The position numbers were made by a program, and so were the translations under genes. A stretch of 64,000 nucleotides of DNA. Source: Bacillus infantis (GTDB taxonomy: Bacteria; Bacillota; Bacilli; Bacillales; Cytobacillaceae). Below, one piece after another: positions 1 through 11,442 of this stretch; the first letter of the stretch is position 1, and each line of letters opens with the position of its first letter. The stretch lies in the NCBI RefSeq assembly GCF_020171945.1, contig NZ_JAIVAP010000020.1, forward strand, positions 17,851-81,850. Reading direction: 5' to 3'. The notes beneath the pieces were generated by a model. That model had not been told where the DNA came from, did not search any database, and worked only from the letters and a program-made list of their open reading frames with translations.

Positions 1-696
1 CGTGATTATTACATCGAGCTTGCCAAAGCGTATGATGGGCTCTATGTCTGCCACGGAAACAGCCCGGATGCGAAGGAGCTTATGGACAACGGCTATATCG
101 ACCATCTGAATGGCCTTTATTATGACGGGACTCTCTTTCAAAGGGCCGGTTACCGTAAGGCTCCGCATAACTCGTATACCTCTTATGAGAATATCCTGAA
201 GGGGGCTGCGGAAAAGGGCTATGAAATGGAAGAAGCCCCCGGTCCCCTCAGCTTCATGACAGCTGAAGAAGCAGGGCAGCTCACAGGCGAAGAAGCAGAG
301 AGTGCAAAGGTTTCATATTTTTCTAATGAAACATTCTCGAGCAACTATGAATACGACAGGAATCTTCATAAATACAAAAGATATTCCAGTGGCGAACTGA
401 CCGCTGATTATGACAGCGGCGCCCCCGTCCTGATTGACAATATATTCATCATAGAAGCCTCCCACAAAATTGTTGACAGTGAAGGCAGGCGTGAGATTAA
501 CTTAACATCTGGGGGAAGAGGCTATCTGCTTCAGAAGGGCTTCCTTCGGGAAGTTGAGTGGAAAAATGAAAATGGAAGGCTGCTTCCTTTTATTGATGGC
601 AAGGAAGCGCCGCTGGTCCGCGGAAAGACATGGATCAATGTAATTCCATCAGACCCGGGCCTCGGCCAGGCGGTCAGCTTGAATAAAGCTAATTAA
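1..696 (+). CDS. yerB: YerB-type DUF3048 lipoprotein, C-terminal part
   Basis: The reading frame is open from the first base, so the start and any lipoprotein signal lie outside the window. The visible 231 residues look like the C-terminal part of the YerB/DUF3048 family, a secreted lipoprotein of unknown biochemical role found in Bacillaceae. It runs straight into yerC, the same order as in B. subtilis, which supports the name more than any single motif does. No catalytic residues are known for the family. The stop is at 694-696, 36 bases before yerC. Confidence 0.8.
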   Translation, partial: RDYYIELAKAYDGLYVCHGNSPDAKELMDNGYIDHLNGLYYDGTLFQRAGYRKAPHNSYTSYENILKGAAEKGYEMEEAPGPLSFMTAEEAGQLTGEEAESAKVSYFSNETFSSNYEYDRNLHKYKRYSSGELTADYDSGAPVLIDNIFIIEASHKIVDSEGRREINLTSGGRGYLLQKGFLREVEWKNENGRLLPFIDGKEAPLVRGKTWINVIPSDPGLGQAVSLNKAN

Positions 697-732
697 TTCT
701 TACAAATTTTGTTTAAATAAAGGAGACCCTAT

Positions 733-1047
733 ATGCAAATTGAAAAACTGAGAGGCAAAGAGCTGGATCAATTGTTCAAATCGGTTCTGTCCCTAAAAGA
801 CCTGGAAGAATGCTATCGATTCTTCGACGATCTTTGCACGGTAAATGAAATTCAATCTCTTGCCCAGCGCCTGGAGGTTGCCCGGATGCTGCGGGAAGGA
901 AAGACCTATCATAAGATAGAAACAGAAACAGGAGCAAGCACGGCAACGATTTCCCGTGTCAAACGCTGCCTGAATTACGGCAATGACGCCTATGAAATGG
1001 CCCTTGAGCGCATAAAGGACGAAGAAGCACAGGCCGCTGCTGAATAA
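733..1047 (+). CDS. yerC: YerC/YecD family TrpR-like DNA-binding protein
   Basis: A 104-aa protein of the TrpR-related YerC/YecD family, a small helical DNA-binding protein. The helix-turn-helix region is visible at residues 50-75, around the segment TETGASTATISRVKRC, the usual recognition helix pattern of TrpR-like proteins. AAAGGAG lies just before the ATG. It sits between yerB and pcrB as in B. subtilis and ends in its own terminator, so it is probably read with yerB. B. subtilis YerC has been linked to histidine biosynthesis control; that link here is only by analogy. Confidence 0.9.
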   Translation: MQIEKLRGKELDQLFKSVLSLKDLEECYRFFDDLCTVNEIQSLAQRLEVARMLREGKTYHKIETETGASTATISRVKRCLNYGNDAYEMALERIKDEEAQAAAE

Positions 1048-1053
1048 CTGATG

Positions 1054-1087
1054 AAAAGCCGCAGGATGAAGATCCAGCGGCTTTTTT
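1054..1087 (+). terminator. Terminator after yerC
   Basis: AAAAGCCGC and GCGGCTTTTTT form a stem with an inner GGAT/ATCC pair, six bases after the yerC stop codon, followed by a T run. It separates yerBC from pcrB. Confidence 0.85.
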
Positions 1088-1225
1088 ATTAGGAGAAATA
1101 TACATTCCGCTGCGTTCGCTCTTTGTTTTCGCTGCTGCCCCCGCATTCTCCAGTAAGGACTTTTCTTCTTCCATCAATATGCAGGAAATGTCCTTCCCGC
1201 TTTCCTTTTTGATTCCAGTGTCTAA

Positions 1226-1234
1226 TGCTATAAT
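1226..1234 (+). promoter_or_regulatory. Extended -10 promoter for pcrB-pcrA-ligA
   Basis: TGCTATAAT is a perfect sigma-A -10 with the TGn extension. The -35 region (around 1206-1211) is poor, as is common with extended -10 promoters. It lies 36 bases before the pcrB start and after the yerC terminator. Confidence 0.6.
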
Positions 1235-1269
1235 GTTGTAATGGAATGATAGAATGGAGGCAAGTATGC

Positions 1270-1950
1270 ATGTATGATGTTCGCGAGTGGCGCCACGCCT
1301 TTAAACTCGATCCCGATAAAGAAATTTCTGACCAGGACCTGGAGCGGATCTGTGAATCAGGGACAGATGCTGTAATAGTCGGAGGTACTGACGGCATTAC
1401 ACTTGAAAAGGTGCTGGACCTGATGGCGAGGATACGCCGCTATACAGTGCCCTGTGTACTCGAAGTTTCAACGATTGAGTCTGTAACTCCGGGCTTTGAT
1501 CTGTATTTTATTCCGTCTGTCCTGAACAGCGGGGACAGCAAGTGGATCACCGGGCTTCATCATCAGGCGGTCAAGGAATACGGAGAGATCATGAGCTGGG
1601 AGGAAATCCTTGTCCAGGGCTATTGCATCATGAACAGCGAATGCAAGGCGGCAAAGCTGACAGGGGCGAAGACGGATCTGGATGCAGAGGATGTTGTGGC
1701 CTACGCGATGATGGCGGAGAAAATGTTCCACCTTCCCATCTTTTATCTGGAATACAGCGGGACATATGGCGATCCCGGGCTTGCGGCGGAAGTAAAGCGC
1801 ACCCTTGAGGAAACAACCTTTTTCTACGGCGGCGGAATTTCCACGGAAGCACAGGCAAGGGAAATGGCTGAGGCAGCGGACGTCATTGTTGTCGGCAATA
1901 TAATATATGAAAATTTTGATGAAGCTTTAAAGACGGTTTTGCCTAAATAA
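1270..1950 (+). CDS. pcrB: Heptaprenylglyceryl phosphate synthase PcrB
   Basis: PcrB is a TIM-barrel prenyltransferase that joins heptaprenyl diphosphate to sn-glycerol-1-phosphate, making an archaeal-type ether lipid precursor in Firmicutes. The start MYDVREW at 1270 is chosen because GGAGG (1256-1260) is 9 bases upstream and the family begins this way; an upstream in-frame ATG at 1246 lies before the ribosome site. The result is 226 aa, close to the usual 228. Visible family features are [10 protein letters not shown] near the N-terminus, YLEYSGTYG, and the phosphate-binding FFYGGGIST. It is followed by pcrA after 71 bases. Confidence 0.95.
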   Translation: MYDVREWRHAFKLDPDKEISDQDLERICESGTDAVIVGGTDGITLEKVLDLMARIRRYTVPCVLEVSTIESVTPGFDLYFIPSVLNSGDSKWITGLHHQAVKEYGEIMSWEEILVQGYCIMNSECKAAKLTGAKTDLDAEDVVAYAMMAEKMFHLPIFYLEYSGTYGDPGLAAEVKRTLEETTFFYGGGISTEAQAREMAEAADVIVVGNIIYENFDEALKTVLPK

Positions 1951-2021
1951 AGTTGCTTGCAGAAGGACTTAAGGATACACTTACTATAAAGAACATATGT
2001 TTGTTTGGCGGTGAATAAGAG

Positions 2022-4259
2022 ATGCAATATTTAACGGATAAATTATTAAACGGATTGAATCCCCAGCAGCAGAATGCTGTAAAGGCTACGGACGGGCCGC
2101 TGCTCATCATGGCCGGTGCGGGGAGCGGAAAGACGAGGGTGCTGACCCACAGGATCGGATATCTGATGGTTGAAAAAGGGGTAAACCCGTATAACATCCT
2201 GGCCATCACCTTTACCAACAAGGCGGCAAGGGAAATGCGCGAGAGGATCCAGAACATGATGGGCGGAGCAGCCGATGATATTTGGATTTCGACGTTCCAC
2301 TCTATGTGTGTGCGGATCCTCAGGAGAGATATAGACAGAATCGGCTTTAACCGGAATTTCACGATACTTGATACAACAGACCAGCAGTCTGTCATTAAGG
2401 CAATTCTCAAGGAAAAGAACCTGGATCCGAAAAAATACGACCCGCGTGCAATCCTGGGCAGCATCAGCTCGGCAAAAAACGAACTGATCGACCCGGAGGA
2501 ATATGCAAAGGCGGCCGGCGGCTACTTCGAGCAGATCGTCAGCGATGTATACACAGAATATCAAAGGCGCCTCCGCAAAAATCAGGCGCTGGACTTTGAT
2601 GACCTGATCATGACAACGATCCAGCTATTCCAGCGGGTGCCTGAGGTGCTGGAATATTATCAGCGCAAATTCCAATATATCCATGTTGATGAGTATCAGG
2701 ATACAAACAGAGCACAATATATGCTTGTAAAGCTGATGGCAGACAGATTCAAGAACCTTTGCGTCGTCGGAGACTCCGACCAGTCGATCTATCGCTGGCG
2801 CGGAGCTGACATTGCCAATATCCTCTCTTTTGAAAAAGATTACCAAAATGCCCGAACGATTCTCCTGGAGCAGAATTACCGCTCAACAAAGCGGATCCTG
2901 TTGGCTGCCAATGAGGTGATTGCCAAGAACCTCAACAGGAAGGCCAAGAATCTCTGGACAGAAAACGCAGAAGGCAATAAACTGTTCCATTACCGCGCAG
3001 ACAGCGAGCAGGGAGAAGGGCAGTTTGTCGCAGGGAAAATCAAAGAAATGGTCGACAGCGGCAAGCGGAAGTACTCCGAGATTGCCATCCTTTACCGGAC
3101 CAATGCCCAGTCCCGTGTAATGGAGGAAGTACTTCTTAAATCAAACATTGAGTACTCCATTGTCGGCGGCATCAAGTTCTATGACAGAAAAGAAATCAAG
3201 GATATCCTTGCCTATTTGAGGCTGATTGCCAACCCTGATGATGACATCAGCCTGCAGCGCGTGATTAATGTGCCAAAACGGGGAATAGGCTCAGGGTCCG
3301 TGGACAAAATCGCCAACTTTGCGCAGATGCATGATATGACGATGTACCAGGCACTCGATGCCCTTGATCTGATTGGCCTGAGCCCGAAGATCACGAAGGC
3401 GGCAACCGAGTTCCGCGATTTGATCAGAAGCTATGAACAAATGCAGGAATACCTTTCTGTGACAGAGCTTGTTGAAGAAGTGCTGGAAAAGTCCGGCTAC
3501 AGGGACATGCTGAAGGCAGAAAAGTCTATCGAAGCACAAAGCCGCCTGGAAAACATCGACGAGTTCTTGTCTGTTACGAAAAACTTCGAGGATGGCAGCG
3601 AGGATAGGTCACTTGTTGCCTTCCTTACAGACCTGGCTCTTGTGGCAGATATCGACAAGCTTGAAGACGATGGCACAAAGACCGATTCCGTCGTCCTGAT
3701 GACGCTTCACTCTGCAAAGGGGCTGGAATTCCCGGTCGTATTCCTGATCGGGCTTGAGGAAGGCGTCTTCCCTCACAGCCGCTCCCTCATGGAAGAGGCG
3801 GAAATGGAAGAAGAGCGCCGTCTCGCCTATGTGGGAATCACCCGTGCAGAGGAAGAATTATATATTACAAATGCGCAGATGCGGACATTATTCGGACGGA
3901 CGAATATGAACCCCCCATCGCGCTTTATCCAGGAAATCCCGGCAGACCTAATCGAAGGGATCGAGCCAAAGAAGGCATCACCTTCTCCATTTGGCAGCCC
4001 TGCAGGAGGGCGGTCACTATCATCCACAGCCCCGCGGCAGGCTATGCGCAAGGCTGTGGTCAAGCCGGCTGCGGCCTCGACCGGCGGGGATGCACTCGGC
4101 TGGCAGGTCGGAGACAAAGCCGTCCATGGGAAATGGGGCACCGGAACAGTTGTCAGCGTAAAAGGCCAGGGAGAAGGAACGGAGCTCGATATCGCCTTCC
4201 CGAGCCCGACCGGCATCAAGCGCCTGCTGGCAAAATTCGCACCGATTACAAAAGGCTGA
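2022..4259 (+). CDS. pcrA: ATP-dependent DNA helicase PcrA (UvrD family)
   Basis: An essential superfamily-1A 3'-5' helicase used in repair, rolling-circle replication and removal of RecA filaments. The 745-aa protein carries Walker A GAGSGKT at residues 32-38, the Walker B/DEYQDTN box, [13 protein letters not shown] (motif III), LEQNYRST (motif IV), [16 protein letters not shown] (motif V) and [16 protein letters not shown] (motif VI). The C-terminal tail has the [16 protein letters not shown]udor-like module that contacts RNA polymerase in PcrA. It sits between pcrB and ligA as in B. subtilis. Confidence 0.97.
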   Translation: MQYLTDKLLNGLNPQQQNAVKATDGPLLIMAGAGSGKTRVLTHRIGYLMVEKGVNPYNILAITFTNKAAREMRERIQNMMGGAADDIWISTFHSMCVRILRRDIDRIGFNRNFTILDTTDQQSVIKAILKEKNLDPKKYDPRAILGSISSAKNELIDPEEYAKAAGGYFEQIVSDVYTEYQRRLRKNQALDFDDLIMTTIQLFQRVPEVLEYYQRKFQYIHVDEYQDTNRAQYMLVKLMADRFKNLCVVGDSDQSIYRWRGADIANILSFEKDYQNARTILLEQNYRSTKRILLAANEVIAKNLNRKAKNLWTENAEGNKLFHYRADSEQGEGQFVAGKIKEMVDSGKRKYSEIAILYRTNAQSRVMEEVLLKSNIEYSIVGGIKFYDRKEIKDILAYLRLIANPDDDISLQRVINVPKRGIGSGSVDKIANFAQMHDMTMYQALDALDLIGLSPKITKAATEFRDLIRSYEQMQEYLSVTELVEEVLEKSGYRDMLKAEKSIEAQSRLENIDEFLSVTKNFEDGSEDRSLVAFLTDLALVADIDKLEDDGTKTDSVVLMTLHSAKGLEFPVVFLIGLEEGVFPHSRSLMEEAEMEEERRLAYVGITRAEEELYITNAQMRTLFGRTNMNPPSRFIQEIPADLIEGIEPKKASPSPFGSPAGGRSLSSTAPRQAMRKAVVKPAAASTGGDALGWQVGDKAVHGKWGTGTVVSVKGQGEGTELDIAFPSPTGIKRLLAKFAPITKG

Positions 4260-4282
4260 TAGAGTACAGAAATATAGGATAA

Positions 4283-6367
<2,085 letters not shown>

Positions 6368-6381
6368 GAGGTGTAAAAGCA

Positions 6382-7554
6382 GTGAGAAGAACATCAATAA
6401 TCGCCTTGTCCCTTGCCCTTTTGCTGACAGGCTGCGCCCCCAACTTCCAGAAGCAGGAGGAAGTGGTGCAGGAGCAGGATGACTCAAAGGAAAATGCGAT
6501 TATTCCAAACTATAAGATCTCGGATCAGTACTATCGTACGATCCTGCCTTTTAAGCCCGGGGAAGCACGCGGATTGGTCGTCAATAATATCAATACCAGA
6601 TATGACCTGAATGAATTTGAGACCGGCCTCATGAGGGTGGCCCAAAATTCATTCGATCCTGATAAGTTCTTTTTCCAGGAAGGCCAGTATCTGAAAAGAG
6701 ATATGGTCAGCAAATGGCTGAGCCGCAAGTATACGGCCGCACAGCTGAAGGAAAAGAACCTCGAGGAAGAAGACAATCTTGGCCTGAATCCGGTGGATGA
6801 CGAGAAAGGCGATATCAAATCGAGGGAAGAAAGAAACCCGATTTACCTGGCCCATATCCTTGAGCATAACTACCTCCTGAAAAATGAAGATGGCAAAGCC
6901 TATCTCGGAGGAGTCGTCATCGGTCTCGCAATGAACTCTGTTCACTACTACAGAACAGTGGAGTATGGAGATGTTTTTGAGAAAAAAATTGACCATGCCA
7001 CTCTTGAAAAAGAAGGAAAGCAGATTGCCGATCAGGTATTAAGCAGACTCCGCAGCATGGACGAGCTTAAAAATGTACCGATCACCATCGCCCTTTTCGA
7101 GCAGGAAAGCAATAAATCAGTCGTGCCTGGCACCTTCTTCGCCTATGCCCAGGCGGACAAAGGAAGCAGCAAGCTTGGCGGCTGGGAAAATGTAGATGAA
7201 GAATACGTCCTATTCCCATCCCCTGGAGCCACCGAAGATCACAGGGAAGACGTCACCTCATTCCTTAACTTCAAGCAGGACGTCGAAAAATACTTCCCGA
7301 ACTTCAACGGGGTCATCGGAAAAGCCTTCTATGCCCAGGATCAGCTTCAGCAGCTGAACATCGAAATCCCGATCCAATTCTACGGGAAAGCAGAAGGCAT
7401 CGGCTTTACCCAATATGTGACCGGACTCGTCATGAAGCATTTCCCTGACTATATATCCGTCCAGGTCAGCGTCACCTCCGTCAACGGCCCGGAAGCACTC
7501 ATCGTCCGGAAATCCGGGGACCAGGAACCATTTGTGCATATTTATCAGCAATAG
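6382..7554 (+). CDS. camS: CamS-family sex pheromone lipoprotein
   Basis: A 390-aa membrane-anchored lipoprotein of the CamS/YerH family. The start is GTG at 6382, 15 bases after ligA, with GAGGTG just upstream. The N-terminus is a classical lipoprotein signal ending in the lipobox LLTGC (Cys18). In enterococci and staphylococci the cleaved CamS signal peptide is the source of a sex-pheromone peptide; whether a peptide is released here is unknown. Position after ligA agrees with B. subtilis yerH. Confidence 0.92.
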   Translation: MRRTSIIALSLALLLTGCAPNFQKQEEVVQEQDDSKENAIIPNYKISDQYYRTILPFKPGEARGLVVNNINTRYDLNEFETGLMRVAQNSFDPDKFFFQEGQYLKRDMVSKWLSRKYTAAQLKEKNLEEEDNLGLNPVDDEKGDIKSREERNPIYLAHILEHNYLLKNEDGKAYLGGVVIGLAMNSVHYYRTVEYGDVFEKKIDHATLEKEGKQIADQVLSRLRSMDELKNVPITIALFEQESNKSVVPGTFFAYAQADKGSSKLGGWENVDEEYVLFPSPGATEDHREDVTSFLNFKQDVEKYFPNFNGVIGKAFYAQDQLQQLNIEIPIQFYGKAEGIGFTQYVTGLVMKHFPDYISVQVSVTSVNGPEALIVRKSGDQEPFVHIYQQ

Positions 7555-7557
7555 AAG

Positions 7558-7591
7558 AGCAGGCAGCCGCTTTGGGGCTGCTTGTTTTTTT
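7558..7591 (+). terminator. Terminator after camS
   Basis: GCAGCC and GGCTGC pair around a short loop and are followed by seven T residues, just after the camS stop. Confidence 0.85.
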
Positions 7592-7628
7592 GTGGCGGGT
7601 GCGGGAGGTGTGCGTGGGGTTGGGGGTT

Positions 7629-8190
7629 GGTAGAAAAAAGCGTGAAATGGTAGAAAAAAGGCTAGATTGGTTAAATTATTGCGCGAATCGGTAGAAAAAA
7701 GGCTTCAGTCGGTAGAAAAAGCTGCAGAATGATGAAAATGCCTTCAGTTCGCTCTTCGAAATGGGGTATCTGAGAGGCTTTTGTGGAGAGTTGTGCCTTT
7801 TTTAGAGGATTCAGCCCGCTGAGATGCCCGTCGGGAGGGAGTTGGTAGAAAAAAGCGTAAAATGGTAGAAAAAAGGCTAGATTGGTTAAATTATTGTGTG
7901 AATCGGTAGAAAAAAGGTGCCAGTCGGTAGAAAAAGCCGCAGAATGATGAAAAAGCCTCCGATCTCTCTTCAAAATGAACTATTCGAGCGCCTTTCATGG
8001 GACGCTGTGCCATATTCTAGAGGATTCAGCCCGCAAAGAGAGCTGTTCAAAGGGAGTTGGTAGAAAAAAGTGTGAATTAATTAAAAAACGAGCTGAATTA
8101 GTGAAATTATTGCGCGAATCGGTAGAAAAAAGCTGCAAGCCGGTAGAAAAAGCCGCAGAATGATGAAAAAGCTCCCCCCGACCTCTTTTC
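7629..8190. repeat. Three tandem copies of a ~215-bp composite repeat
   Basis: Three copies begin at 7629, 7844 and 8059, a period of 215-216 bp. Each copy opens with six units of 20-21 bp; units start at 7629, 7649, 7669, 7690, 7711, 7731 and, in copy two, at 7844, 7864, 7884, 7905, 7926, 7946. The usual unit begins GGTAGAAAAAAG; the third unit is a divergent GGTTAAATTATT form in copies one and two. The ~95-bp remainder is also conserved (for example GAGGATTCAGCCCGC). The A-tracts recur every two helical turns. Open frames across the copies differ, so protein coding is unlikely. Function unknown. Confidence 0.9.
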
Positions 8191-8491
8191 AAAACAAGCT
8201 TTTAAGCTAAAAGAGAAAGCTTGGCAGGTCCACGAAAGCCCTTTTATGTGAGACTCACCTGAAAATGTGCAATTATAGCTAAAAAACCTCATGTAATTCA
8301 CAAAGCAAGCCCCAATTATACAAACTCCGCCCACCAGCTGCCCAATCACTGCCCGGAATGACTCATAAGATGCTCCACCTTCTGGCCACCCGCCCCCTCT
8401 CCAAAAGTCCAAACAAAATTTCCCCATAAAAACAGGATTTCCACACCCAAACCAAGTATATAAATACTAGAAAATAAGAAAGGAGCTTTCT
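8191..8491. other. Gene-free stretch before the NERD gene
   Basis: About 300 bases with no convincing gene, terminator or RNA. Only an AT-rich region and the ribosome site (AAAGGAGC) of the next gene are recognisable. A minus-strand open frame here has no ribosome site and overlaps the repeats, so it was not called. Confidence 0.5.
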
Positions 8492-9445
8492 ATGATCATA
8501 AAAAAGTTAGAAATGCCTTTAACATTGCAAAAGCTGCAGGCCCTTCATCGAAGATTGCCGCAGAACCACCCCAAATACCAGGTTATCCAGGAAAAAATGG
8601 CGAAGGGGCTTGCCGGTTACAGGGGGGAGCTTGCGGTGGAGTACCAGCTCAGTTTTCTTCCTAAAGATCAGTATTTAATATTCCACAATATCCGTCTGCA
8701 GGAACAGGAGCATTTTTTTCAAATGGATTTCGTCCTCTTATCCAAAGAATTCGTTCTCTCTATTGAAGTAAAGAATATGGCTGGCACTTTGTATTTCGAT
8801 CCTGTTTTCCAGCAGCTGGTCCGGACGCAAAACGAAAAGGAGGAGGCATTTCCTGATCAGCTTATCCAAATTCAGCGCCACAAATCCCTCATGGCCAATT
8901 GGCTTAGTACTCATAGCTATCCCTCCATCCCGATTGAATCCCTCATAGCCATAAGCAGCCCATACACATTATTAAAAACAAGCCCCAGGAATGAATCGAT
9001 CTCCAGAATAATCCTTCATAGCGAAGCGCTTCCAGCTAAAATAAAGAAGCTTGAATTAACCTATAGAAAGAGCTGCCTGGATGATAAACAGTGGAGAAAG
9101 CTCGGCCGCCTGATTCAAAAGAAAGATACCCCTTTAAATGCCGATATCCTTGATCAATATGATATCCGGAAAGATGAGCTCATCAGAGGTGTAATCTGCC
9201 CATCCTGCCATGCCTTTCCGATGGGAAGGACACATGGGACATGGTTGTGTCCGCAATGCCACTTCAAGGCAGCAGATTGCCACCTGCCTGCTCTTGAAGA
9301 TTATCGCTTATTGATAGGTGGGACAATCACAAACAGAGAGGCCAGATTTTTTTTGGATATATCGTCACTTCAGCTTGCAGGGCGCCTGCTTCATCATGCA
9401 CAGTCTGATGGAAAAACAAAGGGAAGGATCTATATATTAAAATAA
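8492..9445 (+). CDS. NERD-domain protein with C-terminal zinc ribbon
   Basis: A 317-aa protein whose residues 40-155 match the nuclease-related (NERD) domain: GYRGELAVEYQL, a QMDFVLLSKEFVLSIEVKN core resembling the D-(x)n-ExK signature of restriction-type nucleases, and DQLIQIQRHK. Near the C-terminus CPSC ... CPQC forms a probable zinc ribbon. NERD proteins are common in Bacillus, and their substrate is not established. The start ATG has AAAGGAGC upstream. It is preceded by the repeat block and appears to be a single-gene unit. Confidence 0.8.
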   Translation: MIIKKLEMPLTLQKLQALHRRLPQNHPKYQVIQEKMAKGLAGYRGELAVEYQLSFLPKDQYLIFHNIRLQEQEHFFQMDFVLLSKEFVLSIEVKNMAGTLYFDPVFQQLVRTQNEKEEAFPDQLIQIQRHKSLMANWLSTHSYPSIPIESLIAISSPYTLLKTSPRNESISRIILHSEALPAKIKKLELTYRKSCLDDKQWRKLGRLIQKKDTPLNADILDQYDIRKDELIRGVICPSCHAFPMGRTHGTWLCPQCHFKAADCHLPALEDYRLLIGGTITNREARFFLDISSLQLAGRLLHHAQSDGKTKGRIYILK

Positions 9446-9487
9446 TAACCTGCAAAACTTTTGGAAAAATAAACATTTCTCAGAATG

Positions 9488-9541
9488 TTGGAGATAAATA
9501 GAAAGACATGTTAAAATGGAACCTGGATGTAAACGTTTTAG
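9488..9541 (+). promoter_or_regulatory. pruA promoter with a cre-like site
   Basis: TTGGAG (9488-9493) and TAAAAT (9512-9517) are separated by 18 bases. Just after the expected start of transcription lies TGTAAACGTTTTAG (9528-9541), which matches 12 of 14 positions of the CcpA cre consensus and would place a roadblock at the start of the transcript. This suggests carbon catabolite repression of proline degradation; it is an inference from sequence only. Confidence 0.5.
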
Positions 9542-9560
9542 TACATAGGAGGCGTTATAA

Positions 9561-11108
9561 ATGGTACAACCTTACAAGCATGAACCTTTTACTAATTTTT
9601 CTATTGAAGAAGAGCGCGATGGCTATTTGCAGGGCTTAAAGACTGTTGAGGGCTATCTTGGCCAGGATTATGATCTGCTGATTGGCGGAGAGCGCGTTTC
9701 GACTGAAGATAAAATAGTTTCCTATAATCCTTCTAATAAAGAAGAAGTGATCGGCCGTGTATCAAAGGCGACGCAGGAGCATGCCGAGCAGGCAATGCAG
9801 GCGGCTGTCGAAGCTTTCAAGACGTGGAGGAAGGTTAAGCCTGAGACGCGTGCTGACGTGCTTTTCAAGGCAGCTGCGATTATCCGCCGCCGCAAGCATG
9901 AGTTCTCTGCTTTGCTGACAAAGGAAGCGGGCAAGCCTTGGAATGAGGCTGATGCAGATACTGCGGAAGCGATTGACTTCCTTGAGTATTATGCGCGCCA
10001 GGCACTGAAAGTGAAAGACGGCATGCCAGTGAACAGCCGTCCGAATGAATATAACCGCTATGATTATATTCCATTGGGCGTTGGCATCGTTATTTCTCCT
10101 TGGAACTTCCCGCTTGCGATCATGGCTGGTACGACTGTAGCTGCCATTGTTGCCGGAAACACAGTACTGCTTAAGCCGGCTTCAACTACTCCTGTAGTAG
10201 CGGCGAAATTCGTTGAAGTCATGGAGCAGGCAGGCCTGCCGAAGGGCGTCCTTAACTTTGTACCTGGTAGCGGCGCAGAAGTGGGCGACTATCTTGTTGA
10301 CCATAAGGACACACGCTTCATTTCATTTACAGGATCACGTGATGTTGGTCTGCGCATCAATGAGCGTGCTTCTAAATTGAATGAAGGCCAGATCTGGCTC
10401 AAGCGCGTAATCGCGGAAATGGGCGGAAAAGATACAATTGTCGTTGATAAAGAGGCTGACCTTGAGCTTGCGGCACAGTCAATCGTTGCTTCTGCATTCG
10501 GTTTCTCCGGACAGAAATGCTCTGCCTGCTCACGTGCAGTGGTGGTAGAGGATGTATACGATCAGGTGCTTAACCGTGTGGTTGAGCTGACAAATGATCT
10601 GACACAGGGCAACCCGGAAGACAAGAGCAATTTCATGGGTCCTGTTATCGACCAGAATGCATTTGATAAGATTATGAGCTATGTTGAAATCGGCAAAGAA
10701 GAAGGCAAGCTGATGACAGGCGGAGAAGGGGACAGCTCTAAAGGCTACTTCATCAAACCGACTGTGTTCGCTGACCTTGCTCCTGATGCACGTTTGATGC
10801 AGGAAGAAATCTTTGGGCCGGTTGTCGGCTTCACAAAGGCTAAAGACTTTGACCATGCATTGGAAATTGCCAATAATACAGAATACGGATTAACAGGTGC
10901 GGTCATCACAACGAACCGCGAAAACATCCAGAAAGCGCGCGAAGATTTCCATGTCGGAAATCTGTATTTCAACCGCGGCTGTACAGGAGCGATCGTTGGA
11001 TACCAGCCATTCGGCGGATTCAACATGTCAGGTACAGATTCAAAAGCTGGAGGCCCTGACTATATCCTTCTGCATATGCAGGCGAAGACTACTTCTGAAA
11101 TGTACTAA
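9561..11108 (+). CDS. pruA: L-glutamate gamma-semialdehyde (P5C) dehydrogenase
   Basis: A 515-aa cytoplasmic aldehyde dehydrogenase that oxidises glutamate semialdehyde to glutamate with NAD+, the second step of proline breakdown and the last of arginine breakdown (RocA/PutC family). The catalytic cysteine lies in [12 protein letters not shown], with the conserved glutamate upstream in [32 protein letters not shown]-encoded FTGSRDVG is the NAD-binding region. AGGAGG precedes the ATG. No proline dehydrogenase gene lies beside it, but two proline-type symporters follow. Confidence 0.95.
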   Translation: MVQPYKHEPFTNFSIEEERDGYLQGLKTVEGYLGQDYDLLIGGERVSTEDKIVSYNPSNKEEVIGRVSKATQEHAEQAMQAAVEAFKTWRKVKPETRADVLFKAAAIIRRRKHEFSALLTKEAGKPWNEADADTAEAIDFLEYYARQALKVKDGMPVNSRPNEYNRYDYIPLGVGIVISPWNFPLAIMAGTTVAAIVAGNTVLLKPASTTPVVAAKFVEVMEQAGLPKGVLNFVPGSGAEVGDYLVDHKDTRFISFTGSRDVGLRINERASKLNEGQIWLKRVIAEMGGKDTIVVDKEADLELAAQSIVASAFGFSGQKCSACSRAVVVEDVYDQVLNRVVELTNDLTQGNPEDKSNFMGPVIDQNAFDKIMSYVEIGKEEGKLMTGGEGDSSKGYFIKPTVFADLAPDARLMQEEIFGPVVGFTKAKDFDHALEIANNTEYGLTGAVITTNRENIQKAREDFHVGNLYFNRGCTGAIVGYQPFGGFNMSGTDSKAGGPDYILLHMQAKTTSEMY

Positions 11109-11125
11109 ATCCGGACTGCCGGACG

Positions 11126-11156
11126 GCCCGCTTCCCATTATGGGATGCGGGCTTTT
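11126..11156 (+). terminator. Terminator after pruA
   Basis: GCCCGC and GCGGGC enclose an inner TCCCA/TGGGA stem and are followed by TTTTT. Confidence 0.85.
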
Positions 11157-11225
11157 TGTGCTGCATCGATTCTAGTAGAATAGTCATATTTTTATCTTAA
11201 TATTTATACTATTAAATTAATTGTG

Positions 11226-11302
11226 TATAATCTTATTAGTTTTACCCTCTTAAAGCCGCTTGTTAGGAGGGGGGAACAGGATTTAATCAAACGTTTGATT
11301 AA
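11226..11302 (+). promoter_or_regulatory. putP promoter -10 and a perfect 20-bp palindrome
   Basis: TATAAT at 11226-11231 is a good -10 with a weak -35. Downstream at 11283-11302 the sequence TTAATCAAACGTTTGATTAA reads the same on both strands. Its CG centre resembles LacI-family operators, but it lacks the outer bases of a cre site. Its place between the promoter and the coding unit suggests a repressor site for the proline symporter. Confidence 0.5.
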
Positions 11303-11337
11303 GAAGCTTTTACTAAAAAAAATGGAGGTGGGGGGAG

Positions 11338-11442
11338 ATGGGCTTGAGCGGAATGACGATTTTCTGGCTGTTTGTGCCAATGCCGGCATTGATTTTGCTT
11401 TCTATCATCACATATTTTACGGAGAGGAGAATGGAAAGATGA
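11338..11442 (+). CDS. Possible 34-aa membrane peptide coupled to putP
   Basis: Translation from the ATG at 11338 gives a 34-aa peptide, MGLSGMTIFWL ... ERRMER: one hydrophobic helix followed by a charged tail. GGAGGTG (11324-11330) is correctly spaced, and the stop TGA overlaps the putP ATG as ATGA (11439-11442), a hallmark of translational coupling. Small one-helix subunits encoded next to sodium symporters are known (for example MetS with the NSS transporter MetP). The match here is by architecture only, not by sequence. Confidence 0.6.
   Translation: MGLSGMTIFWLFVPMPALILLSIITYFTERRMER

Noticed and set aside
7629..8190. Protein repeats in the composite repeat block
   Set aside because: Units of 20 bp break the reading frame, the open frames differ between copies, and no ribosome site is present.
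11283..11302. CcpA cre site at the palindrome
   Set aside because: The centre fits but the outer TG and CA bases of the consensus are missing.
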